Source: CAZZKG01 sp964654825 (GTDB lineage: Bacteria > Gemmatimonadota > CAZMKB01). From it: a stretch of DNA of 33,733 bases. Positions 25,811 through 33,733 of the stretch are shown in pieces. The notes beneath the pieces were generated by a model. The model had not been told where the DNA came from, made no database searches, and saw only the letters and a program-made list of their open reading frames with translations. Position 1 is the first letter of the stretch; every line of letters begins with the position of its first letter. The translations under genes and the position numbers were made by a program. The stretch covers positions 1 to 33,733 of the forward strand of contig CAZZKG010000041.1 of assembly GCA_964654825.1 (NCBI GenBank), written 5' to 3'.

Positions 25811-26004
25811 AATTCAATAACAAGGATTACTCTGAGAGGGTTTTTCTGAGAATAATAGCTGTTGATATCCTGAGTCAGTTGGATCACAGTGCCTCCGTCT
25901 TTCCTGGTTGTTCTGGAGATATTACTCTAAGCTGTTGAATACAGTGGAGATATCAGTGTCTTACTCCGTAAATTATCCGCAAAATGCGTAGAAGTTTTTC
26001 ATTA

Positions 26005-26290
26005 TCAAACAGCTTGATTCAGAAGGATTTCAATATATCTCTCGTAATGGAATTTCAAGACCATTGACATGATCGTTCCTCCTCTGACGCTCCAGCGGTA
26101 TGAAGGTGGAATATTTAAGTGAAATGTGTATCTCCCCGGTTCAATGACTGCGTCAACAAGCCTTCTGATCTGCCCGAAGCCAAAAGAGGACGTCACACCG
26201 GCCGTGATGTACCCACCATCAGTGGTCTGCTGTATGGAGTTGGCCTCATTGAGTTGATTGCCTCCATATATCTTCTCAGTCAGTCTGGGC
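26005..26290 (-). pseudogene. Remnant of a secreted repeat protein with sorting domain
   Basis: The minus strand reads EKIYGGNQLNEANSIQQTTD then GGYITAGVTSSFGFGQ, a unit of a known secreted repeat (xFGGsxxDxxxSxQQTxDGGYIxxGxTxSFG). It then continues directly as EPGRYTFHL ... SVRGGTI ... VLKFHYERYIEILLNQ, which looks like a decayed FlgD-like C-terminal sorting domain (G.yTf.w ... G..v.gGtYfy.L). Frame breaks and stops (for example before EKIYGG) show it is no longer intact. The rest of 25811-26500 contains no gene. Confidence 0.5.
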
Positions 26291-26559
26291 CAACCATCTC
26301 GGAGCCTCGCCCCTCGGATTATCTATCATAGATTACATTTCCGGTCTTCAGTGCTTGTCTGAGGAAACGACTCACTGGATCAGTAATCGATAGTCAGTCT
26401 TAAAATTTCACATCAGTTCTCATTTCGATTCCACCTTACCCATCCGTGAATGTCATGTTAAAATTCTCATTATACCGACTGAATTTCAGCCGACACCCTG
26501 TGAGCACAATCTCTTTGGGATTGCCCGCAGGCTGAATTCCTGCCACTCTCCCTCATGTG

Positions 26560-26730
26560 CGGACCACTCAGGACACTATCTGAGCTCAATTTCCGCTGGA
26601 GGACACACCGACCCCTCGAGGGGGAAGAGAAGATCATCGGGAAGAGGACAGGGGGGAGAACCCCACGTCTAGCGAGTTCGGCGATATCCACAGGTGAGAG
26701 AAATGAACAACGAACGAATGAGATGACATC
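26560..26730 (-). pseudogene. IS91-family transposase remnant (copy D)
   Basis: Minus-strand peptide SFVRCSFLSPVDIAELARRG is nearly the same as in remnant A, and the DNA around 26690-26730 is close to 19195-19245. Further on it decays (LSGPHMR where IS91 has WPHSG). No flippase tail is attached. The region 26331-26560 has nothing else. Confidence 0.5.
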
Positions 26731-26962
26731 CAAAGAATCAGCTGCATTTAACACCGGAGTTGAAACCTGGCTTCACAAGAGTTTAGGCCTTCGCTTCGGT
26801 GCAGCTGACAGTGACTTCAACTTCGGCGTTTCGGTCCTTTACAACCAGTTCCACTTTGACTACGCTTTCGTGACGGATGAACTGGAAAAGGTGCTACCAG
26901 CAGAATCGTTGTGCAGGTGGGACTGTAGGAAAGGGATCTCTAAAAACAATATAATTTACTGA
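26724..26962 (+). pseudogene. C-terminal remnant of an outer-membrane beta-barrel protein
   Basis: Plus-strand reading from about 26724: GVETWLHKSLGLRFGAADSD, FNFGVSVLYNQFHFDYAFVTDEL. This resembles the end of PorV/UPF0164-type barrels (GxEYWl..alRaGy ... f.fDYAfv..eLG). It fuses at its 5' side with the IS91 remnant and ends in KGISKNNIIY, so only the tail remains. Confidence 0.4.
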
Positions 26963-28070
26963 TCAAGCCCAAGAATCCTTCGCAGTTCGATCTTTTCCTT
27001 CCCGGAGGAGAAGCATTCAAGGGCTATCTCCCAGCCCGCACGGCCCATATCCAGTCTTAAACCAGGATCACCAGCGAGTCTTAATAGAGCTTCAGCATGT
27101 GCTTCGACATCCCCCGGTTCAACCAAGAGCCCTGTTTCCTCATGCTTCACAAGCTCTGGTAGAGATCCATTACAGCCAGAAACAACCGGAAGCCCAGCAG
27201 CCATGGCCTCGACCACGCTGACGCCATATGCTTCTTCCTGTCTAGTAAGAGGCCCCGTGCGGTTGTGAGCTGTGAAAATGTGAGCTTGTGCTCGCAGATT
27301 TTCACCTGCTCCAGCATCAACAGCGCCGAGCATAGAGATCCTGGATGAGAACTTCGACTCTTTGCATTGCTGTTCGCAGTGGCCACGCAATGGACCATCA
27401 CCTGCGATGACCAGCTGTCCTTTAAGTCCTTTTTCACAGGCAAGCTCGAAAGCCTTAATCACCAGTTCCGGCCCTTTGAAATCAACCAAGCGTCCAAGAT
27501 AGAGGATGTTAACTGCTTCCGAAGTCGATTTTCGACCGGGGAACTCCTCGGGAACCGGAACACCACAAATTTTCACGACAATTTGATCACGGGGAATTCC
27601 CGCTTCAACCAAGCGTCCTGCAGTGGTCTGAGAATTTGCTATGATAGTAGCCATTCCAGCCAGGTGACGAACCGAATCGAGATAGTCAGTGGGGTGAAAA
27701 GGTTCATCTGGAGAATCGTGGCTTCTCAGATCCCAGTGGACATCATAACCGTGGCAGTGAACATACAGAGGCTTATCGTTATTTACCCAGACATCCTCGA
27801 ACTCGAGTGCGAAAGGCAGAAAATGAATCAGTACAGCCTGAACGTCAGGAGAATCTACAGCACTCTTCACTTTACTCAAAATTGAATGGTGAACCCTCGT
27901 TCCAGTACCAAAGCCGACTTTCCGGGCGATCCTCGACCAAACTCCCGGAGATTCTGATAGATCAAGGACAGGGATTCTTCCCCTCCACATGTTCTCTGCA
28001 GGCGACCTCACAGCAATACAGGTTATGTCAGATTCGATAGCTTCGATCATCCTCTGCATCCACTGTTCAG
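26956..28070 (-). CDS. GT4-family glycosyltransferase, 5' end lost in scaffold gap
   Basis: At least 367 aa. The C-terminal GT-B domain is clear: VNILYLGRLVDFKGPELVIK, LVIAGDGPLR, and EEAYGVSVVEAMAAGLPVVS, the E-x7-E nucleotide-sugar site of family 4, then GLLVEPGDVEAHAEAL. The N-terminal domain has YVHCHGYDVHWDLR and IIANSQTTAGRLVEAGIP. The frame is open upstream of the first ATG (28059) into the N-run (…EQWMQRMIEAIESD), so the true start is probably in the gap. It likely builds a surface polysaccharide together with the flippase at 28683, although IS debris and the gap separate them. Acceptor and donor are unknown. Confidence 0.85.
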
Positions 28071-28170
28071 NNNNNNNNNNNNNNNNNNNNNNNNNNNNNN
28101 NNNNNNNNNNNNNNNNNNNNNNNNNNNNNNNNNNNNNNNNNNNNNNNNNNNNNNNNNNNNNNNNNNNNNN
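28071..28170. other. Assembly gap, 100 N
   Basis: A run of exactly 100 N, the standard scaffold join of unknown size. Order and distance of the genes on the two sides are therefore not proven by sequence. From 28171 to 28400 no gene is recognised; a short minus-strand reading YNPITVGFSPSYPKFKKKGM next to the gap may be a gene edge. Confidence 0.95.
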
Positions 28171-28404
28171 CCCATTCCAAACATGCCTTTCTTTTTAAAC
28201 TTCGGATAAGATGGAGAGAAACCAACCGTGATAGGATTATATGAAGCGTGCTGGATTTTAGCAAGGTTGAAGTGAAAACATATATGTACAGAGACTCAGA
28301 ATGACTTCACGCCTTCTGATCTGGAGATACTATGTTGCATTGCGAGCCTCCGAATTATGAGGTATACACATCACATACCCATTCTTCTAAAAAGGAGGCT
28401 GGCC

Positions 28405-28481
28405 ATGAAGAGAGTTTACAGATTTCAGAGCTTTTAGCAAGTGGGAAAGAGGTGTATGTGGGGATCGATATTCACGCAGAA
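28405..28481 (+). pseudogene. IS110-family transposase 5' remnant
   Basis: An AAAGGAGG ribosome site and ATG at 28405 start MKRVYRFQSF, then one missing T shifts frame; the sense continues LASGKEVYVGIDIHAE, the IS110 start with the first catalytic Asp in GIDxH. It stops there and meets IS91-like sequence at about 28482. Only about 25 codons remain. Confidence 0.65.
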
Positions 28482-28640
28482 TAGATCGTCAGGAAGATAA
28501 ACGCAATCAGTTGAAAGACAGTGAATATTGGGATGGTAATTCCCGGCCCTGTTGCCGAGTGATCCGGTTCATGAATACGGTGACTCACAGATTCATGGTC
28601 TGGGCCACTACAGTCTGTACCGAAACCACCATGCCGGGGG
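28482..28640 (-). pseudogene. IS91-family transposase remnant (copy E)
   Basis: This sequence aligns with 19247-19515 of remnant A (shared GGAAGATAAACGC, GTTCATGAATACGGTGAC and GGGCCACTACAGTCTGTAC) but lacks the 110-125 base segment present there. It lies directly next to the 3' end of the flippase gene. No open frame is left. Confidence 0.55.
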
Positions 28641-28648
28641 GTTCCCTC

Positions 28649-28765
28649 GGGCTCGCCTGCTTACGGAATAACGGCTCACGCTTTACCGCAGATTGAAACC
28701 ACCAAACACCTCTCTCAGGAAATCTTTCTCTTCACCGGTGAAATATCTCGTGACATAAAGTGCGG
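28649..28765. repeat. Flippase gene 3' end, parent copy (copy C) of the dispersed repeat
   Basis: The segment equivalent to copies A (18904-19020, full length) and B (23777-23854, partial). Only here is it joined to the full flippase reading frame, so this is the probable source. Confidence 0.75.
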
Positions 28766-30146
28766 CGATGTAAGTGAGCGCGCCTGCAGGGACCACCACG
28801 TACAGGCCGTACCCGCGGAAGACCAAAATGGCAGCTGCGAAAACTATGTTGGAAAGAAAGAGCTTCCAAAGACCGGGCGGCAACGGGATTTCCTTCGCAT
28901 ATCTTTTTACGAGATAGATCTGAAACAGGACGAGCAGCAGTTCAGTGCAGAGGGTGGCGATAGCTGCTCCGCGATGAGCCAGGATGGGGATGAGCCACAG
29001 GTTGAGAAGGACATTCACGATCACCCCGGCCAACCCGGTGTAGATACCGGCGACCTCCCTGTTGAGTGCGATGATCAGCACAGCCAGAATCATGAACATG
29101 TATTTCATCGGAACGACCCAGATGAGAATCGAGAGAGCGGCTGATGAGGCGAAGAAATCCGGGCCGTAGAGGAGCGTAATCACTTCCTCTGACATGAGAC
29201 CGAGGCCGATTGCGATCGGAAATCCCACAAGAAAGAGATATCCGATGGACCGCTCACATGCACGATGTGCTCTTTCTTTCGATTCCGAGAGGACTTTGAA
29301 AAGGAACGGCATAAAAGCCGATGCGTAGACGACACCAATAATCTCCAGATTCTCGATTAGTGTGTAGGCGGCGGAATAGAGACCGACTGCATGCTGACCG
29401 ACCATCCTCTCGAGCATCAGGATGTCGATCTTGCTGTAGAATGTGTAAAATCCGGATCCGACCCCGAATACGACGGACATCTTCAGGAAGTCCCGGGCTA
29501 TTTCCCACTTGAACTCTCCTCCCCCCGTCGAAAACCGGCTGCGGTATATAAAAGCTGTGACGGAGAGGGCAAGGATGACACAACCGAGCATCACCAGGAG
29601 GATAGCGGTCAAACCGTACCCGGCCTGTATTATCACGAAGGTAATGCCCAGCATCAGACAGAGCCTGATGACTCCTATCAGTGCTTCGTAGTGCATGATC
29701 TCGTGTGCACGGAATACGTTGTAGAGGAACTGTGTCCCCGAATCGACAATCACGATGGCGAGCGCCACATAGAGGATATTACCGTAGGATGCATCGTACC
29801 CGAACAGGAACACCGCTCCGTAGTACATGGCAATCGTGGTGATGGCCAGAACGATCTTTATCAGGAGGGCATTGATGAAATAGAGTGATGTCTTTCCCCT
29901 CTCCCGTGTGATTGCTCGCTGGAGGGGGGTCTTCAAACCAAAATCAGCAATGATCATGAAAAACCCGGCGAAGGTGAGACAGAACGAGTACCTCCCGAAC
30001 CCCTCGACGCCGAGGTGCCTCGCGATGAGAAAAATGTAGATCAGGTAGACAGGTTTGGAAATGAATTTGCTGGAAAGGAGGATGACTGTGTTCCGAGCGA
30101 CCCTCCTTGCGGTTTCGAAGGGAACAGTCTCCGGTGTTTGTGACAC
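28683..30146 (-). CDS. Polysaccharide flippase (Wzx/MVF-like, polysaccharide biosynthesis family)
   Basis: 487 aa with about 12-14 hydrophobic segments. After a short cytoplasmic start, RRVARNTVILLSSKFISKPV and LIARHLGVEGFGRYSFCLTF match the beginning of the O-antigen/polysaccharide flippase family (MATE/MVF superfold), and the central DILMLERMVGQHAVGLYSAAY motif supports it. It probably moves lipid-linked oligosaccharide across the inner membrane. GTG at 30146 (ribosome site GGGAG) is preferred over TTG at 30170, which has none. It follows mttB-like gene by 27 bases on the same strand, so it may be co-transcribed although the functions differ. Its 3' end is the source of the dispersed repeats at 18904 and 23777. 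Confidence 0.85.
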   Translation of the reverse strand: MSQTPETVPFETARRVARNTVILLSSKFISKPVYLIYIFLIARHLGVEGFGRYSFCLTFAGFFMIIADFGLKTPLQRAITRERGKTSLYFINALLIKIVLAITTIAMYYGAVFLFGYDASYGNILYVALAIVIVDSGTQFLYNVFRAHEIMHYEALIGVIRLCLMLGITFVIIQAGYGLTAILLVMLGCVILALSVTAFIYRSRFSTGGGEFKWEIARDFLKMSVVFGVGSGFYTFYSKIDILMLERMVGQHAVGLYSAAYTLIENLEIIGVVYASAFMPFLFKVLSESKERAHRACERSIGYLFLVGFPIAIGLGLMSEEVITLLYGPDFFASSAALSILIWVVPMKYMFMILAVLIIALNREVAGIYTGLAGVIVNVLLNLWLIPILAHRGAAIATLCTELLLVLFQIYLVKRYAKEIPLPPGLWKLFLSNIVFAAAILVFRGYGLYVVVPAGALTYIAALYVTRYFTGEEKDFLREVFGGFNLR

Positions 30147-30173
30147 GAGAGCTCCCGGGTAGATCGTCAAATT

Positions 30174-31658
30174 CTACGGAAGAAAGTCGGCAATCGCTTC
30201 CGGGAAGCTGTCCATTCCGACTGACTTCATATCTCTTTTCATGATCTCCTGTAAACTCTGAATCACCTCTTTGTTCAGGACAGGGACCGAGGTCTTACTC
30301 GTCAGGTGCTCCACTCTGGCCCGGGCCCTATCGAAAGCATCCTTTGCCCCATCCTCGATCCAGCCGCCGTAATCCGACCGGTCGACGGTACGGTCGGGGA
30401 ACGTGAGCTCCTCCTTGAACCATCTGAGCGTGTCCGGGCAGGTGAGAAAATACTCGCCCGGCCTCTCACTCTCGATCGCTCCCTTGAGCACTTCATATCC
30501 CATGGGTTTGCCCCTCTGCACTACCCCTCCGAGCAGGCGGAGAGCCATACCGCAGATCTGATCGTCGATGACTAGCTTCTCCAGACTCTGACAGCTCTCG
30601 AAATCCAGCATCCCCGGTCCGGAGACCATATTGATCCCGGCCAGTGCTGAAAGAATGATCCCATTACCGGTTTCGAAACCGGCCTGTGTGTCGACCGTCT
30701 TCGAATCACTCAACCCCATGTAAGCGTGAGTGGGAAGACCGAGGTGCTTTCCGATCTGTGAGTACGACATGTCGATCATCATTGTTTCGACGGCGCCCAT
30801 TGGGGTGGTACCCTTTCTCATGTCGAATGCGGAGGGGGAACCGCCGTAGATGATGGGAGAACCCGGTCCCGAGAGCTGATGGATGACGACACCGCTGAGA
30901 CTTTCGGCTGTGTGTTGTACGAGGGCTCCGGTGAGTGTCACCGGGGCGATCGCGCCTGTGAGAGGCATGGACACGAGCTCAGCGGGTATCCCGCTTCGGG
31001 CGCACCCCACGAGGGTTGTCGAGGTGAGCGCGCTCCAGATCAAGGGCGGTGAGGGACAGGCGTCAAAAATGCCGGTCGGCTTTTTTTTCAGACTCTCCTC
31101 GCCGCCGGCAACACACGTAAACATCTCCTTCATGGTGGGAAAAGCATCGATCGCAAAAGTCCCGGTCACCACCGGTTTGGGAGAGAACAGGAGAGCGATG
31201 AACAACCGATACCGGTCCGACACATCCAGCGGAACGTCCTCCGGGATCAGCGAGGTGCTCTGAGCGGCGAGGTTGTCGCAGGCATTCACCACAACTGCGA
31301 GGTGAATCAGGTCGGCGGTAACCGGTTTTCTCTCCCTCTTTGTCTGCGGGTCGAGGATCCAGAGCGCGGCAGAGCCCGGATCGAAGTGCACCTGATCACC
31401 TTCGAGTGAGAGCGTTCGGTTTCCATGCGTATCATAGACATCGATGGAAGATGGTGCGGTTTCGAGACACTTCTCTACGAGATCGCCCGGTATAAAAACT
31501 CTCCGTCCGGTTTTATCGATCGAAGCACCCGCTCCCTGAAGAATCTCGAGGAGCGCGTAATCTTCGACAAACACTCCGATATCCCTGAGCACATCCAGTG
31601 CCTCGTTTACGATATCATCAACCAGAACATCGTCGAGAATCTTCAGCTTTGGCCTCAT
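30174..31658 (-). CDS. MttB-family corrinoid methyltransferase, non-pyrrolysine type
   Basis: 494 aa, the size of the trimethylamine:corrinoid methyltransferase family (COG5598). It starts MRPKLKILDDVLVDDIVNEA, typical of the family, and holds the conserved VHFDPGSAALWILD, GCARSGIPAELVSMPLTGA, IYGGSPSAFDMRKG and DSKTVDTQAGFETG segments of the TIM barrel. The frame has no internal TAG, so it lacks pyrrolysine. Such homologues (MtgB, MtcB, MtpB) demethylate quaternary amines such as glycine betaine, carnitine or proline betaine, not trimethylamine. The ATG overlaps the stop of the upstream gene (ATGA), showing translational coupling with the reactivation gene. No corrinoid-binding partner protein is encoded nearby. 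The substrate is unknown. Confidence 0.88.
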   Translation of the reverse strand: MRPKLKILDDVLVDDIVNEALDVLRDIGVFVEDYALLEILQGAGASIDKTGRRVFIPGDLVEKCLETAPSSIDVYDTHGNRTLSLEGDQVHFDPGSAALWILDPQTKRERKPVTADLIHLAVVVNACDNLAAQSTSLIPEDVPLDVSDRYRLFIALLFSPKPVVTGTFAIDAFPTMKEMFTCVAGGEESLKKKPTGIFDACPSPPLIWSALTSTTLVGCARSGIPAELVSMPLTGAIAPVTLTGALVQHTAESLSGVVIHQLSGPGSPIIYGGSPSAFDMRKGTTPMGAVETMMIDMSYSQIGKHLGLPTHAYMGLSDSKTVDTQAGFETGNGIILSALAGINMVSGPGMLDFESCQSLEKLVIDDQICGMALRLLGGVVQRGKPMGYEVLKGAIESERPGEYFLTCPDTLRWFKEELTFPDRTVDRSDYGGWIEDGAKDAFDRARARVEHLTSKTSVPVLNKEVIQSLQEIMKRDMKSVGMDSFPEAIADFLP

Positions 31659-32320
31659 CCATCTCCCCTTTGTTCATGTTCACGGAAGGGACAATCGAGC
31701 ATCCCGCACCTCGCGCACCTGGTCGACTCCCAGGCCTTCCCTTCACCTTTCACAAGATTTACTGCGAAGGAGATCGATTTCCTCGGCATCATCATGAAAG
31801 ATGGTGTAAGTGTCATATCCAGCTTCTCGTGCGGGAGCATATCGAAGAAGAGGGTCTGATCTTCGAGCGGCCAGCTGCCGTAGCCGGGGCTGGACCGTTT
31901 CGCGCGTCTTAGCCCCAATCGCTCGCCGGTATCACAGATCTGGAAATTCAGACTGTCGGCCACGCTATCAACTGCGACTGATCCGATGGTATCGATCACG
32001 AGACCTTCGAGGTACTTGCCCCTCTTAAAAAGCTCACGGACATTCTTCTCGAGATCGTTCCCGATCGTACAGAGCCCCAGGCCTACTTTCTCAGCCTGCC
32101 GGAAAGGCCCTCTCTTGGTGATATCGGCTGGTGACAGGATGAGATAGGCACCACGGGGCTTTATAATCTCCCTTGAAATCTCCTTCATTTCCAGGACAGC
32201 CCACCTCACTTCATCACGATCCGCCTCCTTCCCCTTCCGGTAGCCGAGAAGCCTGTAAATCTCCCTGTCATCTACAGTGTATGGTATATCACGAACAAGA
32301 ACCGCTTCTTCCCCTTGCAT
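31655..32320 (-). CDS. B12-dependent methionine synthase reactivation-domain protein
   Basis: 221 aa. The motif RAKRSSPGYGSWPLEDQTLFF corresponds to the RxxxGY-type AdoMet-binding sequence of the MetH C-terminal activation domain (Met_synt_B12), here as a stand-alone protein like TM0269 of Thermotoga. The C-terminus has a Cys-rich tail CARCGMLDCPFR, possibly a metal or redox site. Family role: it uses AdoMet and an electron to rescue Co(II) corrinoid. The start overlaps the preceding homocysteine methyltransferase gene by 32 bases, with GGGAG at good spacing; its stop overlaps the mttB-like start. The three genes therefore form one operon that lacks a cobalamin-binding domain. Confidence 0.82.
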   Translation of the reverse strand: MQGEEAVLVRDIPYTVDDREIYRLLGYRKGKEADRDEVRWAVLEMKEISREIIKPRGAYLILSPADITKRGPFRQAEKVGLGLCTIGNDLEKNVRELFKRGKYLEGLVIDTIGSVAVDSVADSLNFQICDTGERLGLRRAKRSSPGYGSWPLEDQTLFFDMLPHEKLDMTLTPSFMMMPRKSISFAVNLVKGEGKAWESTRCARCGMLDCPFREHEQRGDG

Positions 32321-33185
32321 CCAGCTTCTCCCGTATGAGCTTCATCATATCCGGATTCGTTCCGCAGCAGCCCCCGACAAACCTGGCTCCGAGATCTACC
32401 ATGGCAACAATGTCACCGGCAAAAACCTCGGGGTCTGCACTATAGGTTACTCTGTCTCCGGCCACCGTGGGTAACCCCGCATTCGGCTGGGCGATCACGG
32501 GTAACGCAGTCGCGTCGACCATTTCGCGGACGAGATCCACCATGTCCCCACTCCCGATACTGCAGTTCGCACCGACGGCGTTGGCGCCTGCCGCCTCGAG
32601 TTCTCTAAATGAACCGGCCACGCGGTTTCCCATAATCGTCACGAACCCTGTGGCCTTTTTCTCGAAAGTAAGTGAAACAGCCACTGGCAAGCCGGTGGCT
32701 TCGAGAGAAGCCTCTAGAGCGAGGAGCGCCTCTCTCAGGTCGAACATGGTCTCGATGACGATGAGGTCAACCCCTCCCTCACAGAGCGCCTCCACCTGCA
32801 GGGTGAAAGCCTGCTTCACTTCCTGCTGCGAGAAAGTGCCGTAGGGCTCCAGAAGTTCCCCCGTGGGGCCCATGTCACCCGCAACGAAAGCGGTATCCCC
32901 TGCCGCTTCCTTCGCAAGCCGTGCACCTTGAACAGTGATCTCGTATGCCTGCTCACCGATACCGCTTTTCGAAAGTTTGACAGCGTTCGATCCAAATGTG
33001 TTCGTCAGTATGATCTCACTACCGGCCTCTAGGTACTGACGGTGAAGCTCACTCACCGTATCCGGTCCCCGCAGGTTCATTTCATCTGGAGGCCGCCCCG
33101 GCGGGAGCCCTCTCTCCAGTAGGAGCGATCCACAGGCGCCGTCCATCATGATCACCTCATTCGGTCCGGGGGTGATGATATTCAT
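32289..33185 (-). CDS. Homocysteine S-methyltransferase (MetH N-terminal / BHMT family)
   Basis: 298 aa, one domain. MMDGACGSLLLERG begins the family barrel, then ILTNTFGSNAVKL and GDMGPTGELLEPYG. The zinc ligands are in GANCSIG (Cys) and GGCCGT (Cys-Cys). Length equals the homocysteine domain of MetH, with no folate, cobalamin or activation domains. It transfers a methyl group to homocysteine, making methionine; the methyl donor can be a corrinoid protein, betaine or S-methylmethionine. First gene of the operon with the reactivation and MttB-like genes, so a corrinoid donor is likely. Ribosome site AAAGGTAGGA; a possible -10 (TATAAT, minus strand 33219-33214) lies just upstream but no good -35 was found. 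Confidence 0.9.
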   Translation of the reverse strand: MNIITPGPNEVIMMDGACGSLLLERGLPPGRPPDEMNLRGPDTVSELHRQYLEAGSEIILTNTFGSNAVKLSKSGIGEQAYEITVQGARLAKEAAGDTAFVAGDMGPTGELLEPYGTFSQQEVKQAFTLQVEALCEGGVDLIVIETMFDLREALLALEASLEATGLPVAVSLTFEKKATGFVTIMGNRVAGSFRELEAAGANAVGANCSIGSGDMVDLVREMVDATALPVIAQPNAGLPTVAGDRVTYSADPEVFAGDIVAMVDLGARFVGGCCGTNPDMMKLIREKLDARGRSGSCS

Positions 33186-33370
33186 TCCTACCTTTGTACA
33201 ATTCTACCGGATTATTATATGACCCTGTGTACCACCCCACTTCCCTCGACCAGCCCCATCTCACCGGGACGGGTGAGTATCTCAGACAATATTAGATTCG
33301 GGAACGGGTCTGTCAAGGAAAGAAAGCCGCAGGCACAGAGGCCTCAGGGAGTATGACAGGCGGTGAAGAG

Positions 33371-33399
33371 TTGCATTAACAAATATTTTGTGATATAAT
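33371..33399 (+). promoter_or_regulatory. Sigma-70-type promoter for the ECF sigma gene at the right edge
   Basis: TTGCAT (33371-33376), a 17-nt spacer and TATAAT (33394-33399). The start would be near 33406, giving a leader of about 32 nt. The 252-base gap to the divergent methyltransferase gene contains no other feature. Confidence 0.7.
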
Positions 33400-33437
33400 A
33401 GACAGATACATTATTTTACACATTCACTGGTGACACG

Positions 33438-33733
33438 ATGAAGAAGAAATCACCATTCTCCGCTTTCCTGTTTCTCGACTGCGAAAACAGGGAGTACGAT
33501 CGGGTGTTCACGCTCCTCGAACAGAGGCTCACTACTGTGGCGAAGAAGCGTGTTCCTCCGGAGATGGTTCAGGACATCGTCCAGGACACACTCCTCATCC
33601 TTTTAAAGAAACTTCCCACCCTGGGCTCTGGCCGGAATGTACTTCCTCTCGCCTTCAGCATACTACGTCAGCTGATCGGGAATTACTACCAGAGTGAGAG
33701 TACGGTGAGAAAATTCAGAGCCATGAATACTGA
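33438..33733 (+). CDS. ECF-like sigma factor, N-terminal part (runs off right edge)
   Basis: 98 codons from the ATG at 33438 (GGTGA ribosome site, consensus promoter upstream) without a stop before the edge. The reading VPPEMVQDIVQDTLLILLKK followed by VLPLAFSILRQLIGNYYQSE resembles sigma-70 region 2 (…EDLVQEtfl.l...; …w.i.RN...dyyR). The C-terminal region 4 lies outside. It could be a second ECF system in this genome; no target is visible. Confidence 0.6.
   Translation, partial: MKKKSPFSAFLFLDCENREYDRVFTLLEQRLTTVAKKRVPPEMVQDIVQDTLLILLKKLPTLGSGRNVLPLAFSILRQLIGNYYQSESTVRKFRAMNT

Noticed and set aside
26555..26700. Plus-strand reading through the IS91 remnant as a real gene
   Set aside because: It is the antisense of transposase-like sequence; only the part after about 26724 looks protein-like.
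30174..31658. Pyrrolysine in the MttB homologue
   Set aside because: The frame has no in-frame TAG; the protein is a non-Pyl member of the family.

Overview
The window looks like a contig from an uncultured Gram-negative bacterium, probably a metagenome-assembled genome because a run of 100 N marks a scaffold join at 28071-28170. Secreted proteins with SBBP or FG-GAP beta-propellers and a C-terminal PNPFNP / FlgD-like sorting domain, together with sigma-54 control, a PspF-type activator and a Tat-exported NapA, suggest the FCB superphylum (Krumholzibacteria, Eisenbacteria, Latescibacteria or similar). The exact phylum cannot be fixed from sequence alone. No rRNA, tRNA or CRISPR array was seen.

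Layout. (1) 1-4810: the start of a membrane glycosyltransferase leaving the left edge, then an envelope-stress cluster pspF - pspA - NfeD/YuaF-like protein - flotillin, closed by a strong hairpin terminator. (2) 4829-9274, minus strand: a thiolase-like gene, a FadB-like gene and a DUF3179 gene. Both beta-oxidation-like proteins have lost key residues. The DUF3179 gene is interrupted by one in-frame TGA exactly at the first Cys of the family CPLC motif, which makes it a candidate selenoprotein. (3) 9409-13735: a respiratory nitrate module (MOT1 molybdate transporter, napA, napB), bracketed by two copies of a nearly identical long perfect palindrome. (4) 14169-18918: an acyl-CoA synthetase behind a consensus sigma-70 promoter. 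It is followed by a sigma-54 promoter, a GEMM-I cyclic-di-GMP riboswitch with an overlapping terminator, a lipoprotein gene and a TPR/HD-GYP phosphodiesterase gene. This looks like a c-di-GMP feedback circuit. (5) 18904-28680: a decaying accessory region. It holds large secreted beta-propeller proteins, an ECF sigma/anti-sigma pair, remnants of IS91- and IS110-family transposases, remnants of other surface proteins, and two displaced copies of the 3' end of a flippase gene. (6) 26956-30146: a glycosyltransferase and a polysaccharide flippase, separated by the scaffold gap and debris. (7) 30174-33185: a tightly overlapping operon of homocysteine S-methyltransferase, B12 methionine synthase reactivation domain and MttB-family methyltransferase, running into the flippase. 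(8) 33371-33733: a consensus promoter and the start of an ECF sigma factor leaving the right edge.

The most unusual items are the putative UPLC DUF3179 selenoprotein, the MttB + homocysteine methyltransferase + reactivase operon (a possible folate-independent methionine route that needs a corrinoid protein from elsewhere), and the sigma-54/GEMM-I/HD-GYP control unit.
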